A stretch of DNA of 64,000 nucleotides from Rhodococcus sp. IEGM 1409 (GCF_030056735.1 NZ_JASHKN010000007.1:62001-126000); one strand, 5' to 3'. Counted from the stretch's first letter, positions 30,172 to 38,852 are shown. Notes: a model not told the origin generated them from the letters alone. A program made the numbers and translations.

Positions 30172-30211
30172 TCACGAACTCGAACCCACCTTTGGATTAT
30201 GAGCCAAGGCA
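30172..30211 (-). pseudogene. Possible tRNA 3'-half remnant (CAT anticodon-like)
   Basis: On the minus strand the stretch reads GGCTCATAATCC followed by AAAGGTGGGTTCGAGTTC. It resembles an anticodon loop CTCATAA plus a T-loop GTTCGAGT, as in tRNA-Ile2 or Met. The stems do not pair properly and no 5' half is present. It could be an integration scar or chance. Confidence 0.25.
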
Positions 30212-30370
30212 ACGAGTTTGGCATCCAGCGAAAGGTCAGCGGCTACTTCGTGCTCGGGTCAATGCCTTCACGCAATCCATGCGTTCAGAAGCGGTTGCCA
30301 CAGACGTTGAGTAGCTTGGCCGGAAACTCGACATGTCGGAACTCGACCGATCGGTTTTCCCTGCATACAA

Positions 30371-30414
30371 CTGTGCGCCGTTTCGGTAGCGGTAACTACC
30401 AAAACGGCGCACAG
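30371..30414 (-). terminator. leuS terminator hairpin
   Basis: CTGTGCGCCGTTT and AAACGGCGCACAG pair over 13 bp, with a further 5-bp inner stem (GGTAG/CTACC). It lies 12 bp after the leuS stop. There is no T-run. Confidence 0.7.
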
Positions 30415-30426
30415 GGGCCGAAGGCC

Positions 30427-33273
30427 CTACAGAACGATGTTCACCATCTTGCCCGGCACAACGATCACCTTGCGCGGTGCGTTGCCCTCGAGCAGAGCGA
30501 CGATCTTCTCGTCGGCCAGCGCGATCTCCTCGACAGCCTTGCGATCGGCATCCGCCGGGACGCTGATGCGGCTGCGGACCTTGCCGTTGACCTGGATCGG
30601 GTACTCGACGGTGTCCGAGGTGAGCCACTTCTCCTCCACTGTCGGGAAGGGACCGTGTGCAAGGGATTCCGTGTGACCAAGCCTCGACCACAGCTCTTCT
30701 GCAAGGTGCGGTGCCAAGGGAGCAAGCATCAGCACCAGCGGCTCGACAGCAGCACGCGGCGCACCGCCGGGGAACGCCTTGGTGAGGTGGTTGTTGTACT
30801 CGATCAGCTTCGCGGCCGCCGTGTTGTCGCGCAGGGCCGTGTAATCCTCGATGACACCGGAAATCGCCTTGTTGAGCGCACGCAGAGTCTCTTCACCGGG
30901 TGCTTCGTCGGTGACACGGGGCTTGCCGGTCTCCTCGTCGATGACGACGCGCCACACTCGCTGCAGGAATCGCGCAGCACCGACGACGTCCTTGGTCGCC
31001 CACGGACGCGAGGTGTCCAGCGGACCCATCGACATCTCGTACACACGCAGAGTGTCTGCACCGAACTCGGCGCAGATCTCGTCCGGCGCAACGGCATTCT
31101 TCAGGCTCTTGCCCATCTTGCCGTACTCGCGGTTGACCTCGGCGCCCTCGTAGAAGAACTTGCCGTCACGCTCGACGACCTCTTCTGCGGGCACGTAGAC
31201 GCCGCGGGCATCGGTGTACGCGAATGCCTGGATGTAGCCCTGGTTGTACAGGCGACGGTACGGCTCGCTCGAGGACACATAGCCCAGGTCGAACAGAACC
31301 TTGTGCCAGAAGCGCGAGTACAGCAGGTGCAGCACTGCATGCTCGACGCCGCCTACGTACAAGTCGACTCCACCGGGATCGTTGGGGCCGTGCAGTTCCG
31401 GACGCGGGCCCGTCCAGTACGCCTCGTTCTGCGGGTCGCAGAAGGCGTCCTGGTTGGTGGGGTCGATGTAGCGCAGCTGGTACCACGAGCTGCCGGCCCA
31501 CTGCGGCATGACATTGGTGTCGCGGTGGTACGTCTGCAGTCCGTCGCCGAGATCGAGCTCGACGTTGACCCAGTCGGTCGCCTTGTTCAGCGGGGGAGAG
31601 GGCTCGGAGTTGGCGTCGTCCGGATCGAAGGACACGGGCGCGTAGTCCTCGACCTCCGGAAGCACCACGGGCAGAGCCGAATCCGGCAGGGCGTGTGCGT
31701 TGCCGGCCGCGTCGTAGACGATCGGGAAAGGCTCGCCCCAGTAACGCTGGCGCGCGAAGAGCCAGTCGCGCAGCTTGTACTGGATGGTGCCCTTGCCCTG
31801 GCCGCTCTCCTCGAGGCGGCTGATGACGGTCGCCTTGGCCTCGGCCACGTCCAGACCGTCGAGGTAATCAGAGTTCACCAGCGGGCCGTCACCGGAGTAC
31901 GCCGCCTCCGAAACATCGCCACCGGCAATAACTTCGAGAATTTCCAGACCGAACGCGTTCGCGAACTCCCAGTCACGATGATCGTGTCCCGGAACTGCCA
32001 TGATCGCGCCGGTGCCGTAGCCCGTCAGAACGTAATCGGCGATGAAGATCGGAACCTTGTGTCCGTTGACCGGATTGACCGCATAGGAACCGAGGAAGAC
32101 GCCCGTCTTCTCCTTGTTTTCCTGACGTTCCAGGTCGGTCTTGGCGGCAATCGACTTACGATATGCAGCAACAGCTTCCGCAGGAGTCGTGGCGCCGCCG
32201 GTCCAGCGCGCGTCAACACCTTCGGGCCACTCGTCCGCAACGAGCTTGTCCACCAGATCATGCTCGGGAGCCAGCGTCACGTAGGTGGCGCCGAACAGCG
32301 TGTCGGGGCGCGTCGTGAACACATCGACACCGTCTTGGCCTGCGGCAAAGGTAACTTCGGCGCCGTACGAGCGTCCGATCCAGTTGCGCTGCATGGCCTT
32401 GACCTTGTCCGGCCAATCCAGGTACTCGAGGTCGTCGACCAGGCGGTCGGAGTACGCGGTGATGCGCATCATCCACTGCTGGAGGTGCTTACGGAAGACA
32501 GGGAAGTTTCCGCGGTCACTACGACCGTCGGCGGTGACTTCCTCGTTGGCCAGCACCGTACCCAAACCGGGGCACCAGTTGACCATCGAGTCCGACTGGT
32601 AGACAAGGCGGTACGAGTCCAGAACCTTGGCCTTCGCGGCCACGTCCAACGAAGCCCACTCGCGTCCGTCTTCCAGAGCGCGCTCTCCGGAATCGAACTC
32701 GGCTTCCAACTCGGAGATACGACGCGCCTTGCCGGCTTCCTTGTCGTACCAGGCGCCATGGATCTGCAGGAAGATCCACTGCGTCCAGTGGTAGAAGTCG
32801 ACATCCGTCGTCGCGAGACTACGACGCTCGTCGTGGCCCAGGCCCAGGCGTCGCAGCTGGCGCTTCATGTTGGCGATGTTGGACTCGGTGGTGGTCCGCG
32901 GGTGGGTACCCGTCTGCACGGCGTACTGCTCGGCCGGGAGCCCGAAGGCGTCGTAGCCGAGGGTGTGCAGGACATTGCGACCCTGCATGCGATGGAAGCG
33001 CGCGAAGACGTCCGTAGCGATGTATCCGAGCGGGTGACCGACGTGCAGGCCCGAACCCGAGGGGTACGGGAACATGTCCTGAACGAAGAGCTTGTCGGCG
33101 GGAACACCGTCGGGCGAGGAGAGCGGACCGACCGGATTGGGCGCGTTGAACGTGCCGTCCTCACTCCAGCGGTCCTGCCAGTGCTGCTCGATCTGGCCGG
33201 CGAGCTCCGCGGTGTAGCGGTGCTGCGGAGTTGCGTCGGCTGGTGAATCGGGGGACTGCGGAGACTCGGTCAC
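30427..33273 (-). CDS. leuS: Leucyl-tRNA synthetase
   Basis: A 948-residue class I synthetase that charges tRNA-Leu. The HIGH motif is in [15 protein letters not shown] (77-80), the KMSKS loop appears as GKMGKSLKN, which is normal for actinobacteria, and the CP1 editing domain lies near 240-430 with the [12 protein letters not shown] region. The C-terminal anticodon-binding and LeuS-specific domains are present, ending [13 protein letters not shown]. The start is GTG. It is monocistronic, with a strong hairpin just downstream. No T-box leader fits in the 100-bp upstream region. Confidence 0.97.
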   Translation of the reverse strand: MTESPQSPDSPADATPQHRYTAELAGQIEQHWQDRWSEDGTFNAPNPVGPLSSPDGVPADKLFVQDMFPYPSGSGLHVGHPLGYIATDVFARFHRMQGRNVLHTLGYDAFGLPAEQYAVQTGTHPRTTTESNIANMKRQLRRLGLGHDERRSLATTDVDFYHWTQWIFLQIHGAWYDKEAGKARRISELEAEFDSGERALEDGREWASLDVAAKAKVLDSYRLVYQSDSMVNWCPGLGTVLANEEVTADGRSDRGNFPVFRKHLQQWMMRITAYSDRLVDDLEYLDWPDKVKAMQRNWIGRSYGAEVTFAAGQDGVDVFTTRPDTLFGATYVTLAPEHDLVDKLVADEWPEGVDARWTGGATTPAEAVAAYRKSIAAKTDLERQENKEKTGVFLGSYAVNPVNGHKVPIFIADYVLTGYGTGAIMAVPGHDHRDWEFANAFGLEILEVIAGGDVSEAAYSGDGPLVNSDYLDGLDVAEAKATVISRLEESGQGKGTIQYKLRDWLFARQRYWGEPFPIVYDAAGNAHALPDSALPVVLPEVEDYAPVSFDPDDANSEPSPPLNKATDWVNVELDLGDGLQTYHRDTNVMPQWAGSSWYQLRYIDPTNQDAFCDPQNEAYWTGPRPELHGPNDPGGVDLYVGGVEHAVLHLLYSRFWHKVLFDLGYVSSSEPYRRLYNQGYIQAFAYTDARGVYVPAEEVVERDGKFFYEGAEVNREYGKMGKSLKNAVAPDEICAEFGADTLRVYEMSMGPLDTSRPWATKDVVGAARFLQRVWRVVIDEETGKPRVTDEAPGEETLRALNKAISGVIEDYTALRDNTAAAKLIEYNNHLTKAFPGGAPRAAVEPLVLMLAPLAPHLAEELWSRLGHTESLAHGPFPTVEEKWLTSDTVEYPIQVNGKVRSRISVPADADRKAVEEIALADEKIVALLEGNAPRKVIVVPGKMVNIVL

Positions 33274-33362
33274 TGTGGTCGCTATCTACTTGGCTGACGG
33301 AAATACCGATAACCAGGGTAGAGCCTGCACGACCCGGGCATACCATCAACTCCACCCGCGCC

Positions 33363-33368
33363 TATCCT
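33363..33368 (+). promoter_or_regulatory. -10 element of leaderless SdpI-like gene
   Basis: TATCCT six bases before the GTG at 33375, with no ribosome-binding site. Confidence 0.4.
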
Positions 33369-33374
33369 GTATGG

Positions 33375-33869
33375 GTGATCGTTGTCGCTGTGGTGCTGTT
33401 CGTGCTCGCCGTCGCCGTCGGTGGAGTTGCTGTCGCCGGACTGATCGGCAAACTCCCGCGCAACCGCTGGGCCGGTGTCCGCACCGAGGATTCCCTGCGG
33501 AGCGAGGAGTCGTTCGCCCTCGCGAACAAGGTGGCCGGTCCGACCATGCTCGCGGCCGCCGGAATGTTGGTCATCGGCGGAGTCGCAGCACTGACCATCG
33601 GCGGAGTCTTCGGTGTCGCAGTCGCGATCATCGCCGTCGTCGTCGCCGTCCTCACTGCCGGTTTCGGTGGAGGCATCGGCGCCCGCGCTGCCGCCGCACT
33701 CCCGCAGCAGAGCGGATGCGGTAACGACTGCAACTGCGGCGGCCACTCCGGGCCTGCTGTAGACGAGCCGGTGGCGGAGACCCCCGAGGCCAAGGCGAAC
33801 GCTGCCGCTTGCGGCACCGCTTCCTGCGGTGCCTGCGCGCTCAAGGATGCTTGCCAGCCGGCTCATTGA
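33375..33869 (+). CDS. SdpI-family membrane protein with Cys-rich tail
   Basis: A 164-residue protein with three membrane helices (about 2-24, 50-70 and 72-98). The loop LIGKLPRNRWAGVRTEDSL followed by SFALANKVAGP is the hallmark of the SdpI family, the immunity protein against the Bacillus SDP toxin. After the helices comes a polar tail of about 55 residues with seven Cys in two clusters (SGCGNDCNCGG and ACGTASCGACALKDAC), which is not part of the usual family and could bind metal or form disulfides. The next gene, 5 bp on, encodes a DUF1648 protein; Bacillus SdpI joins these two parts in one chain. Confidence 0.8.
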   Translation: MIVVAVVLFVLAVAVGGVAVAGLIGKLPRNRWAGVRTEDSLRSEESFALANKVAGPTMLAAAGMLVIGGVAALTIGGVFGVAVAIIAVVVAVLTAGFGGGIGARAAAALPQQSGCGNDCNCGGHSGPAVDEPVAETPEAKANAAACGTASCGACALKDACQPAH

Positions 33870-33882
33870 TTCACGTGAAACA
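33867..33882. promoter_or_regulatory. parS-like site (distal)
   Basis: TGATTCACGTGAAACA matches the parS consensus TGTTTCACGTGAAACA at 15 of 16 bases. It begins in the SdpI-like stop codon and contains the GTG start of the DUF1648 gene. Confidence 0.75.
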
Positions 33883-34834
33883 TCGCGTGGTCGACCCGGC
33901 CGGGGTCGTATTCGGGCTAGTGGTTCCTCTGCTGTGTGCGGTCTTCGGCTTCGTCCTGACAAAAACTTGGGAGCCTCGCCTCCCGGAACAGATCGCGACT
34001 CACTGGACCACCACCTCACCGGACGGCTTCTCCACCCCGTCGGCCAACGCATGGACGGTTGCACTTCTGACCCTGCTTTTCGGTGGCGGTCTCAGCGCGA
34101 TTGCCGCTCTTGCGCCCGCGATGTTGATGATGCGTCGCTTCATGTTGGTTGTCGGGCTGAGCGTGGTCGGGCTCATCACGACAGTGAACTTCGCTTTGCT
34201 CTACACCCAACTCGATGTCGCCGATCCGTCCACGACGTCACTCCCGCTGTGGTCTATCGGTGTCGGCTTTGCCGTCGGCGGGGTGCTGGGTTGGATCGGC
34301 GCCTCGTTCCTGCGTGACTACCGCGTCCGCGCGCTTGCCGCGACCACACCCTCGGCTGGGTTGCCGCGCAGCAGCTGCCCTCTTCCCATCTCCGACGACG
34401 TCGGATTCAGCACCAAAGGGTCGGTGATCCTCACCGCGATCACTCTGGCGCCCGGAGTTGTCATGGCACTAGGGACGCGGTCGCTCTGGCCGCTGTTCAT
34501 CTTCGGGGCACTCGGCCTGCTCGTCGTCAGCCTGGTTCGCTTCCGGGTGATCGTCGACGAACGGGAAATCCGAGTGATCAACATGGGGATGGCTGCGATG
34601 ACCTACGACATCGACGAAGTTGTCGGAGCCGACGTCGCGGAGATCAAACCGTTCTCGGACTTCGGCGGCTGGGGACTCAAGACCAAGGGTCGTCGCAACT
34701 ACGGCGTCGTCACCCGCACCGGGCCAGCGGTGGTCATCACGTTCGCCGGTGGCGACCGGCTCACGATCACGACACCGAAAGCCGAAGACATCGCCGGGAC
34801 CTTGAACCGATTGGCCGACGCCCGGGCTCAGTAA
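33875..34834 (+). CDS. DUF1648 membrane protein with PH-like domain
   Basis: A 319-residue membrane protein. After a first helix comes WEPRLPEQIATHWTTTSPDGF, the DUF1648 signature (LPxxIPxHWN-like). Further helices lie at about 45-75, 85-110, 120-145 and 180-225. The C-terminal 90 residues (FRVIVDEREIRVINMGMAAM, TRTGPAVVITFAGGDRLTIT) look like a bacterial PH-like beta domain. The GTG start sits inside a parS-like site. It is probably co-transcribed with the SdpI-like gene. Its role may be envelope signalling or toxin immunity; this is inferred from the pairing only. Confidence 0.75.
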   Translation: MKHRVVDPAGVVFGLVVPLLCAVFGFVLTKTWEPRLPEQIATHWTTTSPDGFSTPSANAWTVALLTLLFGGGLSAIAALAPAMLMMRRFMLVVGLSVVGLITTVNFALLYTQLDVADPSTTSLPLWSIGVGFAVGGVLGWIGASFLRDYRVRALAATTPSAGLPRSSCPLPISDDVGFSTKGSVILTAITLAPGVVMALGTRSLWPLFIFGALGLLVVSLVRFRVIVDEREIRVINMGMAAMTYDIDEVVGADVAEIKPFSDFGGWGLKTKGRRNYGVVTRTGPAVVITFAGGDRLTITTPKAEDIAGTLNRLADARAQ

Positions 34835-34944
34835 CCGCCGAGACTCAGTGAGCGTCGAGACTCCCAGCCGAGCCCGAACCGATCGCTTCCTGAGTTTTCT
34901 CCAGGTATCCACACGCCGCCGCCCGAACCCACGCCCGCGAGAGC

Positions 34945-35151
34945 CACGGCGGAGTTCTGGCCGCGTTCTTCACCGTCAGCTACGCGGGACTGGCGATTCC
35001 GTCGATCATCGCGGGTATCGCCATCACCATCCAGGGAATGCAGACTGCCATCATCGAACTGTCGATCGTCGGGACGCTGCTGTGCCTGACCGTGATGGGC
35101 TTCAACCTTCATGGGGCTCGAGAGCCCGCTCGAGCACGCCGTTATCCTTAG
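34945..35151 (+). pseudogene. MFS transporter C-terminal remnant
   Basis: An open frame without a start codon reads GGVLAAFFTVSYAGLAIPSI, IAGIAITIQGMQTAIIE and LSIVGTLLCLTVMGFNL before a TAG at 35149. This looks like the last two helices of a major facilitator transporter. No upstream part of the transporter is present between the DUF1648 stop and this point, so it is a degraded remnant. The -10 of the next gene lies within its end. Confidence 0.6.
35143..35148 (+). promoter_or_regulatory. -10 element of leaderless symporter gene
   Basis: TATCCT seven bases before the GTG at 35156, the same hexamer as at the SdpI-like gene. Confidence 0.4.
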
Positions 35152-35155
35152 CCAG

Positions 35156-36136
35156 GTGAAGTTTCTCAGCAGGTTTTACATCGACGGGTTCATCCTCGGC
35201 ATCATCATCGCCGGCGTGCTCGGAAGTGTGTTCCCGGTATCGGGTACCGCGGAGAGCATTCTGAACTGGGCCACCAAGATCGCCATCGGCTTCCTGTTCC
35301 TGCTCTACGGCGCACGGCTCTCGCCGCAGGAAGCGTGGAAGGGCGTCAAGCACTGGCGACTGCACACCGTCGTCCTTGCCGCGACATTCGTGCTGTTCCC
35401 ACTGATCGGCCTGGCACTGCGATTCCTGTCGCCGACCCTGATCAGCGACGAGCTCTACACCGGCATCCTCTACATGTGCCTGGTTCCGTCGACGGTTCAG
35501 TCGTCGATCGCGTTCACCTCGATCGCCAAGGGGAACGTCGCGGGCGCGATCGTCAGTGCGTCGTTCTCCAACCTGATCGGCGTCTTCATCACACCGCTGC
35601 TTGTGGTTCTGCTGATGAACACCACCGGTCAGGCCACCGTCGACTTCTCGTCGATCCTCGACATCGTCGTGCAGTTGCTGATCCCGTTCATCGTCGGCCA
35701 GTTGATCCGCCCGCTGGTGATCGGATGGCTGCAGAAGTACGCCGAACCCACCAAGTATGTCGATCGCGGATCGATCCTCCTCGTTGTCTTCGCCGCCTTC
35801 AGCGAAAGCATGAAAGAGGGAATCTGGAGCACCATCACGATCTGGCAGATCGTGATCCTCACAGTGGTCTGCTGCCTGATTCTCGCTCTGGTTCTCGGCG
35901 TGACCACTCTCGCGGGGCGCAAGCTCGGGTTCGATCTTCCCGATCAGATCGTCATCATCTTCTGCGGGTCGAAGAAGTCCTTGGCAACGGGCCTACCGAT
36001 GGCGGCTGTGCTGTTCGCGGGCCAGCCCGTCGGCCTGATCGTGTTGCCGCTGATGATCTTCCATCAGATCCAGCTGATCGTCTGTGCTGCGATGGCGCAA
36101 CGCTTCGCGAATCGGGATCCGGTCAGCGTCAGCTAG
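35156..36136 (+). CDS. Bile acid:sodium symporter (BASS) family transporter
   Basis: A 326-residue membrane protein with about ten helices. Typical motifs are TKIAIGFLFLLYGARLSPQE in helix 2, LCLVPSTVQSSIAFTSIAKG near 115, which resembles the Na-site segment of YocS/ASBT proteins, and FCGSKKSLATGLPMA near 280. It is close to the SbmA-unrelated YfeH-like branch whose substrates are poorly known; sodium-coupled uptake of organic anions is expected. The GTG start follows a -10 by seven bases. The 3' end overlaps the Cys-rich gene by 8 bp. Confidence 0.85.
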   Translation: MKFLSRFYIDGFILGIIIAGVLGSVFPVSGTAESILNWATKIAIGFLFLLYGARLSPQEAWKGVKHWRLHTVVLAATFVLFPLIGLALRFLSPTLISDELYTGILYMCLVPSTVQSSIAFTSIAKGNVAGAIVSASFSNLIGVFITPLLVVLLMNTTGQATVDFSSILDIVVQLLIPFIVGQLIRPLVIGWLQKYAEPTKYVDRGSILLVVFAAFSESMKEGIWSTITIWQIVILTVVCCLILALVLGVTTLAGRKLGFDLPDQIVIIFCGSKKSLATGLPMAAVLFAGQPVGLIVLPLMIFHQIQLIVCAAMAQRFANRDPVSVS

Positions 36137-36347
36137 CGAGCAACTCGTCTCGGGTCGCCTCGACACAGCCACAACCACCCTGCAGTTCAGCACAATCGAT
36201 GGACAACGCATGGCGGACCGATGCCAGATCGACGCAGTCTGCACCGGTGCACTCGAGTGATCCGTCGGCATGTCGCAGCAGTGCATCGTGGCAGTGATCG
36301 ACATCCGAAACACACTCCGCGCACTGGATCTGACGATCAACGATCAT
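36129..36347 (-). CDS. Small Cys-rich protein, possible zinc-binding
   Basis: A 72-residue protein with eight Cys and four His: CAEC near 9-12, DHCHDALLRHADG, ECTGADC, RHALSIDC and GGCGC. The spacing suggests one or two structural metal sites or an internal two-fold repeat (HCHDALLRHADGSLEC and DCVDLASVRHALSIDC). The ATG at 36347 is preceded by GAGAGG at good spacing, which fixes this short start over a longer frame. I do not recognise the family. It lies between the convergent symporter gene and algH. Confidence 0.6.
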   Translation of the reverse strand: MIVDRQIQCAECVSDVDHCHDALLRHADGSLECTGADCVDLASVRHALSIDCAELQGGCGCVEATRDELLAS

Positions 36348-36402
36348 TACTGCCACCTCTCTCGAAAACGATGACTCAGGAATATCATCGACCTCCGACA
36401 GG

Positions 36403-36438
36403 TCAGTTCCGTTCAACCTCTCAGTTCCGTTCAACCTC
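36403..36438. repeat. 18-bp perfect tandem duplication at the algH 3' end
   Basis: TCAGTTCCGTTCAACCTC is repeated twice without a gap. Each copy holds the stop and last five codons of the AlgH reading frame, so the outer copy is untranslated. Confidence 0.85.
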
Positions 36439-37026
36439 GATGGGGTGACTGGCCAGCATTGCCACGGGTAGCGGTTGGCGTCGTAGCACCCGTGCCCAGA
36501 CGTCGACTCGGGGTGGCGTCAGCACATCCGACGGGAGTGAGCTGATCACCATCCAGTCTTCACGCTCGAGCTCCGAATCAAGCTGCCCCAGAGTCCAACC
36601 CGAGTATCCGGCAAAAATGCGGATTCCTTCGACCAGGGGAGCGATGACTGCCGGGTCCGAGTCCAGATCCACCATGACAACTTTGCCGTCCACCCGCCGC
36701 AGCCCGGCGACGCCGTCGATCCGTGCACCGTTACGAGCGATGCCCAGGCACAACGCCGAGTCACGCTTGACGGGTCCACCGATGTACAGCGCCGAAGGAT
36801 GCGCGGTCAGCGGCGACCACTGCGGCAGCACGTTCTGCACGGCCGTCTCACTCGGCCGATTGACGACGACGCCCAAGCTCCCGGCGTCATTGTGCTCGAT
36901 CATGTAGATGACGGTGCGGCGAAATGCAGGTTCCGTGAGATCAGTCGACGACACCAACAAACTGCCCGGACGAACCTCCGGTTCTATCCAGGCCATTCGA
37001 TCCTCGGGTTCTTCTGCGTGCGCCAC
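36421..37026 (-). CDS. YqgE/AlgH family protein
   Basis: A 201-residue single-domain protein. GSLLVSSTDLTEPAFRRTVIYMIEHNDAGSLGVVVNRPSE near 21-60 is the defining N-terminal segment, followed by YIGGPVKRDSALCL and a C-terminal IFAGYSGWTLGQLDSELERE. It matches Rv0038-like AlgH proteins. The biochemical role is not known; a regulatory function in exopolysaccharide was proposed in Pseudomonas. The start is GTG 37026, or Met at residue 11. An 18-bp duplication covers its last codons. Confidence 0.85.
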   Translation of the reverse strand: MAHAEEPEDRMAWIEPEVRPGSLLVSSTDLTEPAFRRTVIYMIEHNDAGSLGVVVNRPSETAVQNVLPQWSPLTAHPSALYIGGPVKRDSALCLGIARNGARIDGVAGLRRVDGKVVMVDLDSDPAVIAPLVEGIRIFAGYSGWTLGQLDSELEREDWMVISSLPSDVLTPPRVDVWARVLRRQPLPVAMLASHPIEVERN

Positions 37027-37080
37027 AAAGACATCATCTCACCGACGACTGTGTGCGGTGGAACGCAGACACAGGCGTGT

Positions 37081-37776
37081 TCAGGTCAGACCCGCCACAT
37101 CGGCAAGTAGTGCCAGATGCCGCTCGAAAATCTCGCTGGCGTCGGTGAACGTATCGCTTCCGTACTGCCCGAACACCTCGAAGTTCACCGAACCGAACAG
37201 CGATACCCAGACGAGAACTGCGCGCACAGCGGCATCCGGCGGCAAGTCGGTGCCCAGTTCTTTACGCACTCCCTCGAGGTCCGTGGCCAGCGTGAGGCTC
37301 AGGTCCGGGCCCTCCCGCACCGTGAGTGCGCCCGCTTGGTGGGCGCCGTCGATGATCGCGATCAGTCGGGTCACGACGCGGGTGCCAGGGCCGGTGGTCT
37401 GCTCGCCCGGAGCGTCGTAACCGGGGACAGGGCTGCCGAACAGCAAACCGTAGCGGGCCGGTTCCCGGATCGCCCAGCTCCGGACGGCGCGCCCGAGAGC
37501 AATGAACTGCCCGCGAAAGTCTTCTGCTGCAACGGCATCCAAGGCAGCATCCACCTCCGCGCCCAACTCGGTGTATCCGTCCACCACCAGCAAGGTCAGC
37601 AGTTCGTCGCGACTGGCGACATAGCGGTACACCGCTGAGGACACGACTCCCAGATCACGTGCGACAGCCCGCAGGGACAAAGCAGCGGCGCCGACGGCAG
37701 CAAGATGCTCGCGCCCGATCCGGGTGATGTCCTGCAGCGTCTGTTCGCGCGCCCGCTCTCGGGGAGTTCCGACCAT
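37081..37776 (-). CDS. TetR-family repressor of the adjacent epimerase gene
   Basis: A 231-residue regulator. The helix-turn-helix is ALSLRAVARDLGVVSSAVYRYVASRDELL near 30-58; the rest is a ligand domain of the WHG/TetR_C type, with YGLLFGSPVPGYDAP near 105. It is divergent from the NAD-dependent epimerase gene, and the shared spacer holds two perfect palindromes with the same core (AGAGCANTGCTCT). These are likely its operators for both genes. I chose ATG 37776, which gives MVGTPRERAREQTLQDI; longer forms would read into the operators. Confidence 0.85.
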   Translation of the reverse strand: MVGTPRERAREQTLQDITRIGREHLAAVGAAALSLRAVARDLGVVSSAVYRYVASRDELLTLLVVDGYTELGAEVDAALDAVAAEDFRGQFIALGRAVRSWAIREPARYGLLFGSPVPGYDAPGEQTTGPGTRVVTRLIAIIDGAHQAGALTVREGPDLSLTLATDLEGVRKELGTDLPPDAAVRAVLVWVSLFGSVNFEVFGQYGSDTFTDASEIFERHLALLADVAGLT

Positions 37777-37818
37777 GAGTCCATCTTGCCCCATCTCCGA
37801 GAGCAGTATCAACAAAAG

Positions 37819-37831
37819 AGAGCACTGCTCT
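37819..37831. promoter_or_regulatory. TetR operator 1
   Basis: AGAGCACTGCTCT, a perfect 13-bp palindrome abutting the -35 of the epimerase promoter. Confidence 0.7.
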
Positions 37832-37859
37832 TGACAGCACTGAAACCCGGGTGCATTCT
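37831..37859 (+). promoter_or_regulatory. Promoter of the epimerase gene
   Basis: -35 TTGACA (37831-37836), 17-bp spacer, -10 CATTCT (37854-37859), between the two operators. Confidence 0.6.
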
Positions 37860-37866
37860 TGAAAAC

Positions 37867-37881
37867 GAGAGCAGTGCTCTC
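37867..37881. promoter_or_regulatory. TetR operator 2
   Basis: GAGAGCAGTGCTCTC, a perfect 15-bp palindrome just after the -10, with the same core as operator 1. Confidence 0.75.
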
Positions 37882-37910
37882 AGTTCACCTGAAACGAGAA
37901 GGAGCACACC

Positions 37911-38852
37911 ATGTCGAACCTCGAAATCGTCACCGGAGCAGGACCTGTCGGATCCGCCGTCGCGCTACAGCTCGCCGAGCAGGGAATCAACGTCCGCATC
38001 CTGACCAGGTCCGGCAGCGGACCCGAACACCCGCTGATCGAACGTCGACGCGTCGACGTCTCGGATTCCGAGGCCCTACACGCCGTCAGCGAAGGCGCCA
38101 CGGCGATCTACCACTGCATCCACGCCGCCTACAACGCAGCCGATTGGGAGCGGGAACTCCCAACTGCCGAGAAGGTCGTCCTCGACGCGGCCGCATCGAT
38201 CGGCGCCGTCGTGGTCTTCCCCGAAAGCCTCTACGCCTACAACTCCGACACCCTGATGACCGAATCCGACCCACGCAACGCCACTGGCGGCAAGCGCGGA
38301 GTGCGCACCGCACTGCTGCGTGCTCGCGAGGCCTCGGCAACACCCACCGTCAGCGTCGTCGCTTCGGACTTCTTCGGCCCCCATGTCCGGACCGCTCACG
38401 CCGGTGAGCGCATGGTTCCGAAGGTAATGGCAGGTAAGAAGATTCGTGTCATCGGTTCCGCAGATCAGCCACATTCCTTCACCTACATTCCCGATCTCGC
38501 AGCAGCGATGATCGCAGCAGCACACAACCCCGAGCTTTGGAACTCCGTCCTCCACGCACCCACCGGTCCCGCGCCCACACAACGCAAGATCGCCGAGGCC
38601 TTCGCCCGCGCCGCCGGAGCGTCCCCCGCCAAGGTAGGCGTCCTGCCCGCCTGGGTGCTCGACGCCGTCGGCAAGATCAACACCGACAGCCGCGAACTCG
38701 CGGAGATGAACTACCAGTTCACCAAGCCGTTTGTCATGGACTCGAGTGCCAGCGAAGTGCTGCTCGGACTCTCGCCGACGCCGCTGGATCAGGCCGCCGA
38801 GGAGACCGTCGCGTGGTGGCGCGCGGAACACGCTCGCGCCGCTGCTGCCTGA
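37911..38852 (+). CDS. NAD(P)-dependent epimerase/reductase (extended SDR)
   Basis: A 313-residue Rossmann protein. The cofactor motif is TGAGPVGSAVALQLAEQG at 8-25; RILTRSGSG suggests binding of the NADP phosphate. The region VVFPESLYAYN stands where the catalytic Tyr is expected, but YxxxK is not clear: Tyr is followed by TLMTESDP, as in atypical NAD-binding Rossmann proteins. SFTYIPDLAAAMI is a family landmark of extended SDRs. A GAAGGAG ribosome site precedes the ATG. Control by the divergent TetR protein is strongly suggested by the flanking palindromes. The substrate is unknown. Confidence 0.8.
   Translation: MSNLEIVTGAGPVGSAVALQLAEQGINVRILTRSGSGPEHPLIERRRVDVSDSEALHAVSEGATAIYHCIHAAYNAADWERELPTAEKVVLDAAASIGAVVVFPESLYAYNSDTLMTESDPRNATGGKRGVRTALLRAREASATPTVSVVASDFFGPHVRTAHAGERMVPKVMAGKKIRVIGSADQPHSFTYIPDLAAAMIAAAHNPELWNSVLHAPTGPAPTQRKIAEAFARAAGASPAKVGVLPAWVLDAVGKINTDSRELAEMNYQFTKPFVMDSSASEVLLGLSPTPLDQAAEETVAWWRAEHARAAAA

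Larger units (their letters stand above)
29972..30370. other. Intergenic region upstream of the MFS gene
   Basis: About 400 bp without a credible gene. It holds an inverted repeat at 30127-30151 and a stretch resembling the 3' half of a tRNA at 30172-30211 on the minus strand. I see no riboswitch fold that I recognise. Confidence 0.5.

Noticed and set aside
30166-33246. A 1,026-codon open frame on the plus strand
   Set aside because: It is exactly antisense to leuS, has no recognisable motif, and reflects the high-GC codon pattern of leuS.
33274-33374. T-box or leucine leader before leuS
   Set aside because: The spacer is only about 100 bp and shows no T-box bulge sequence or Leu-codon run.
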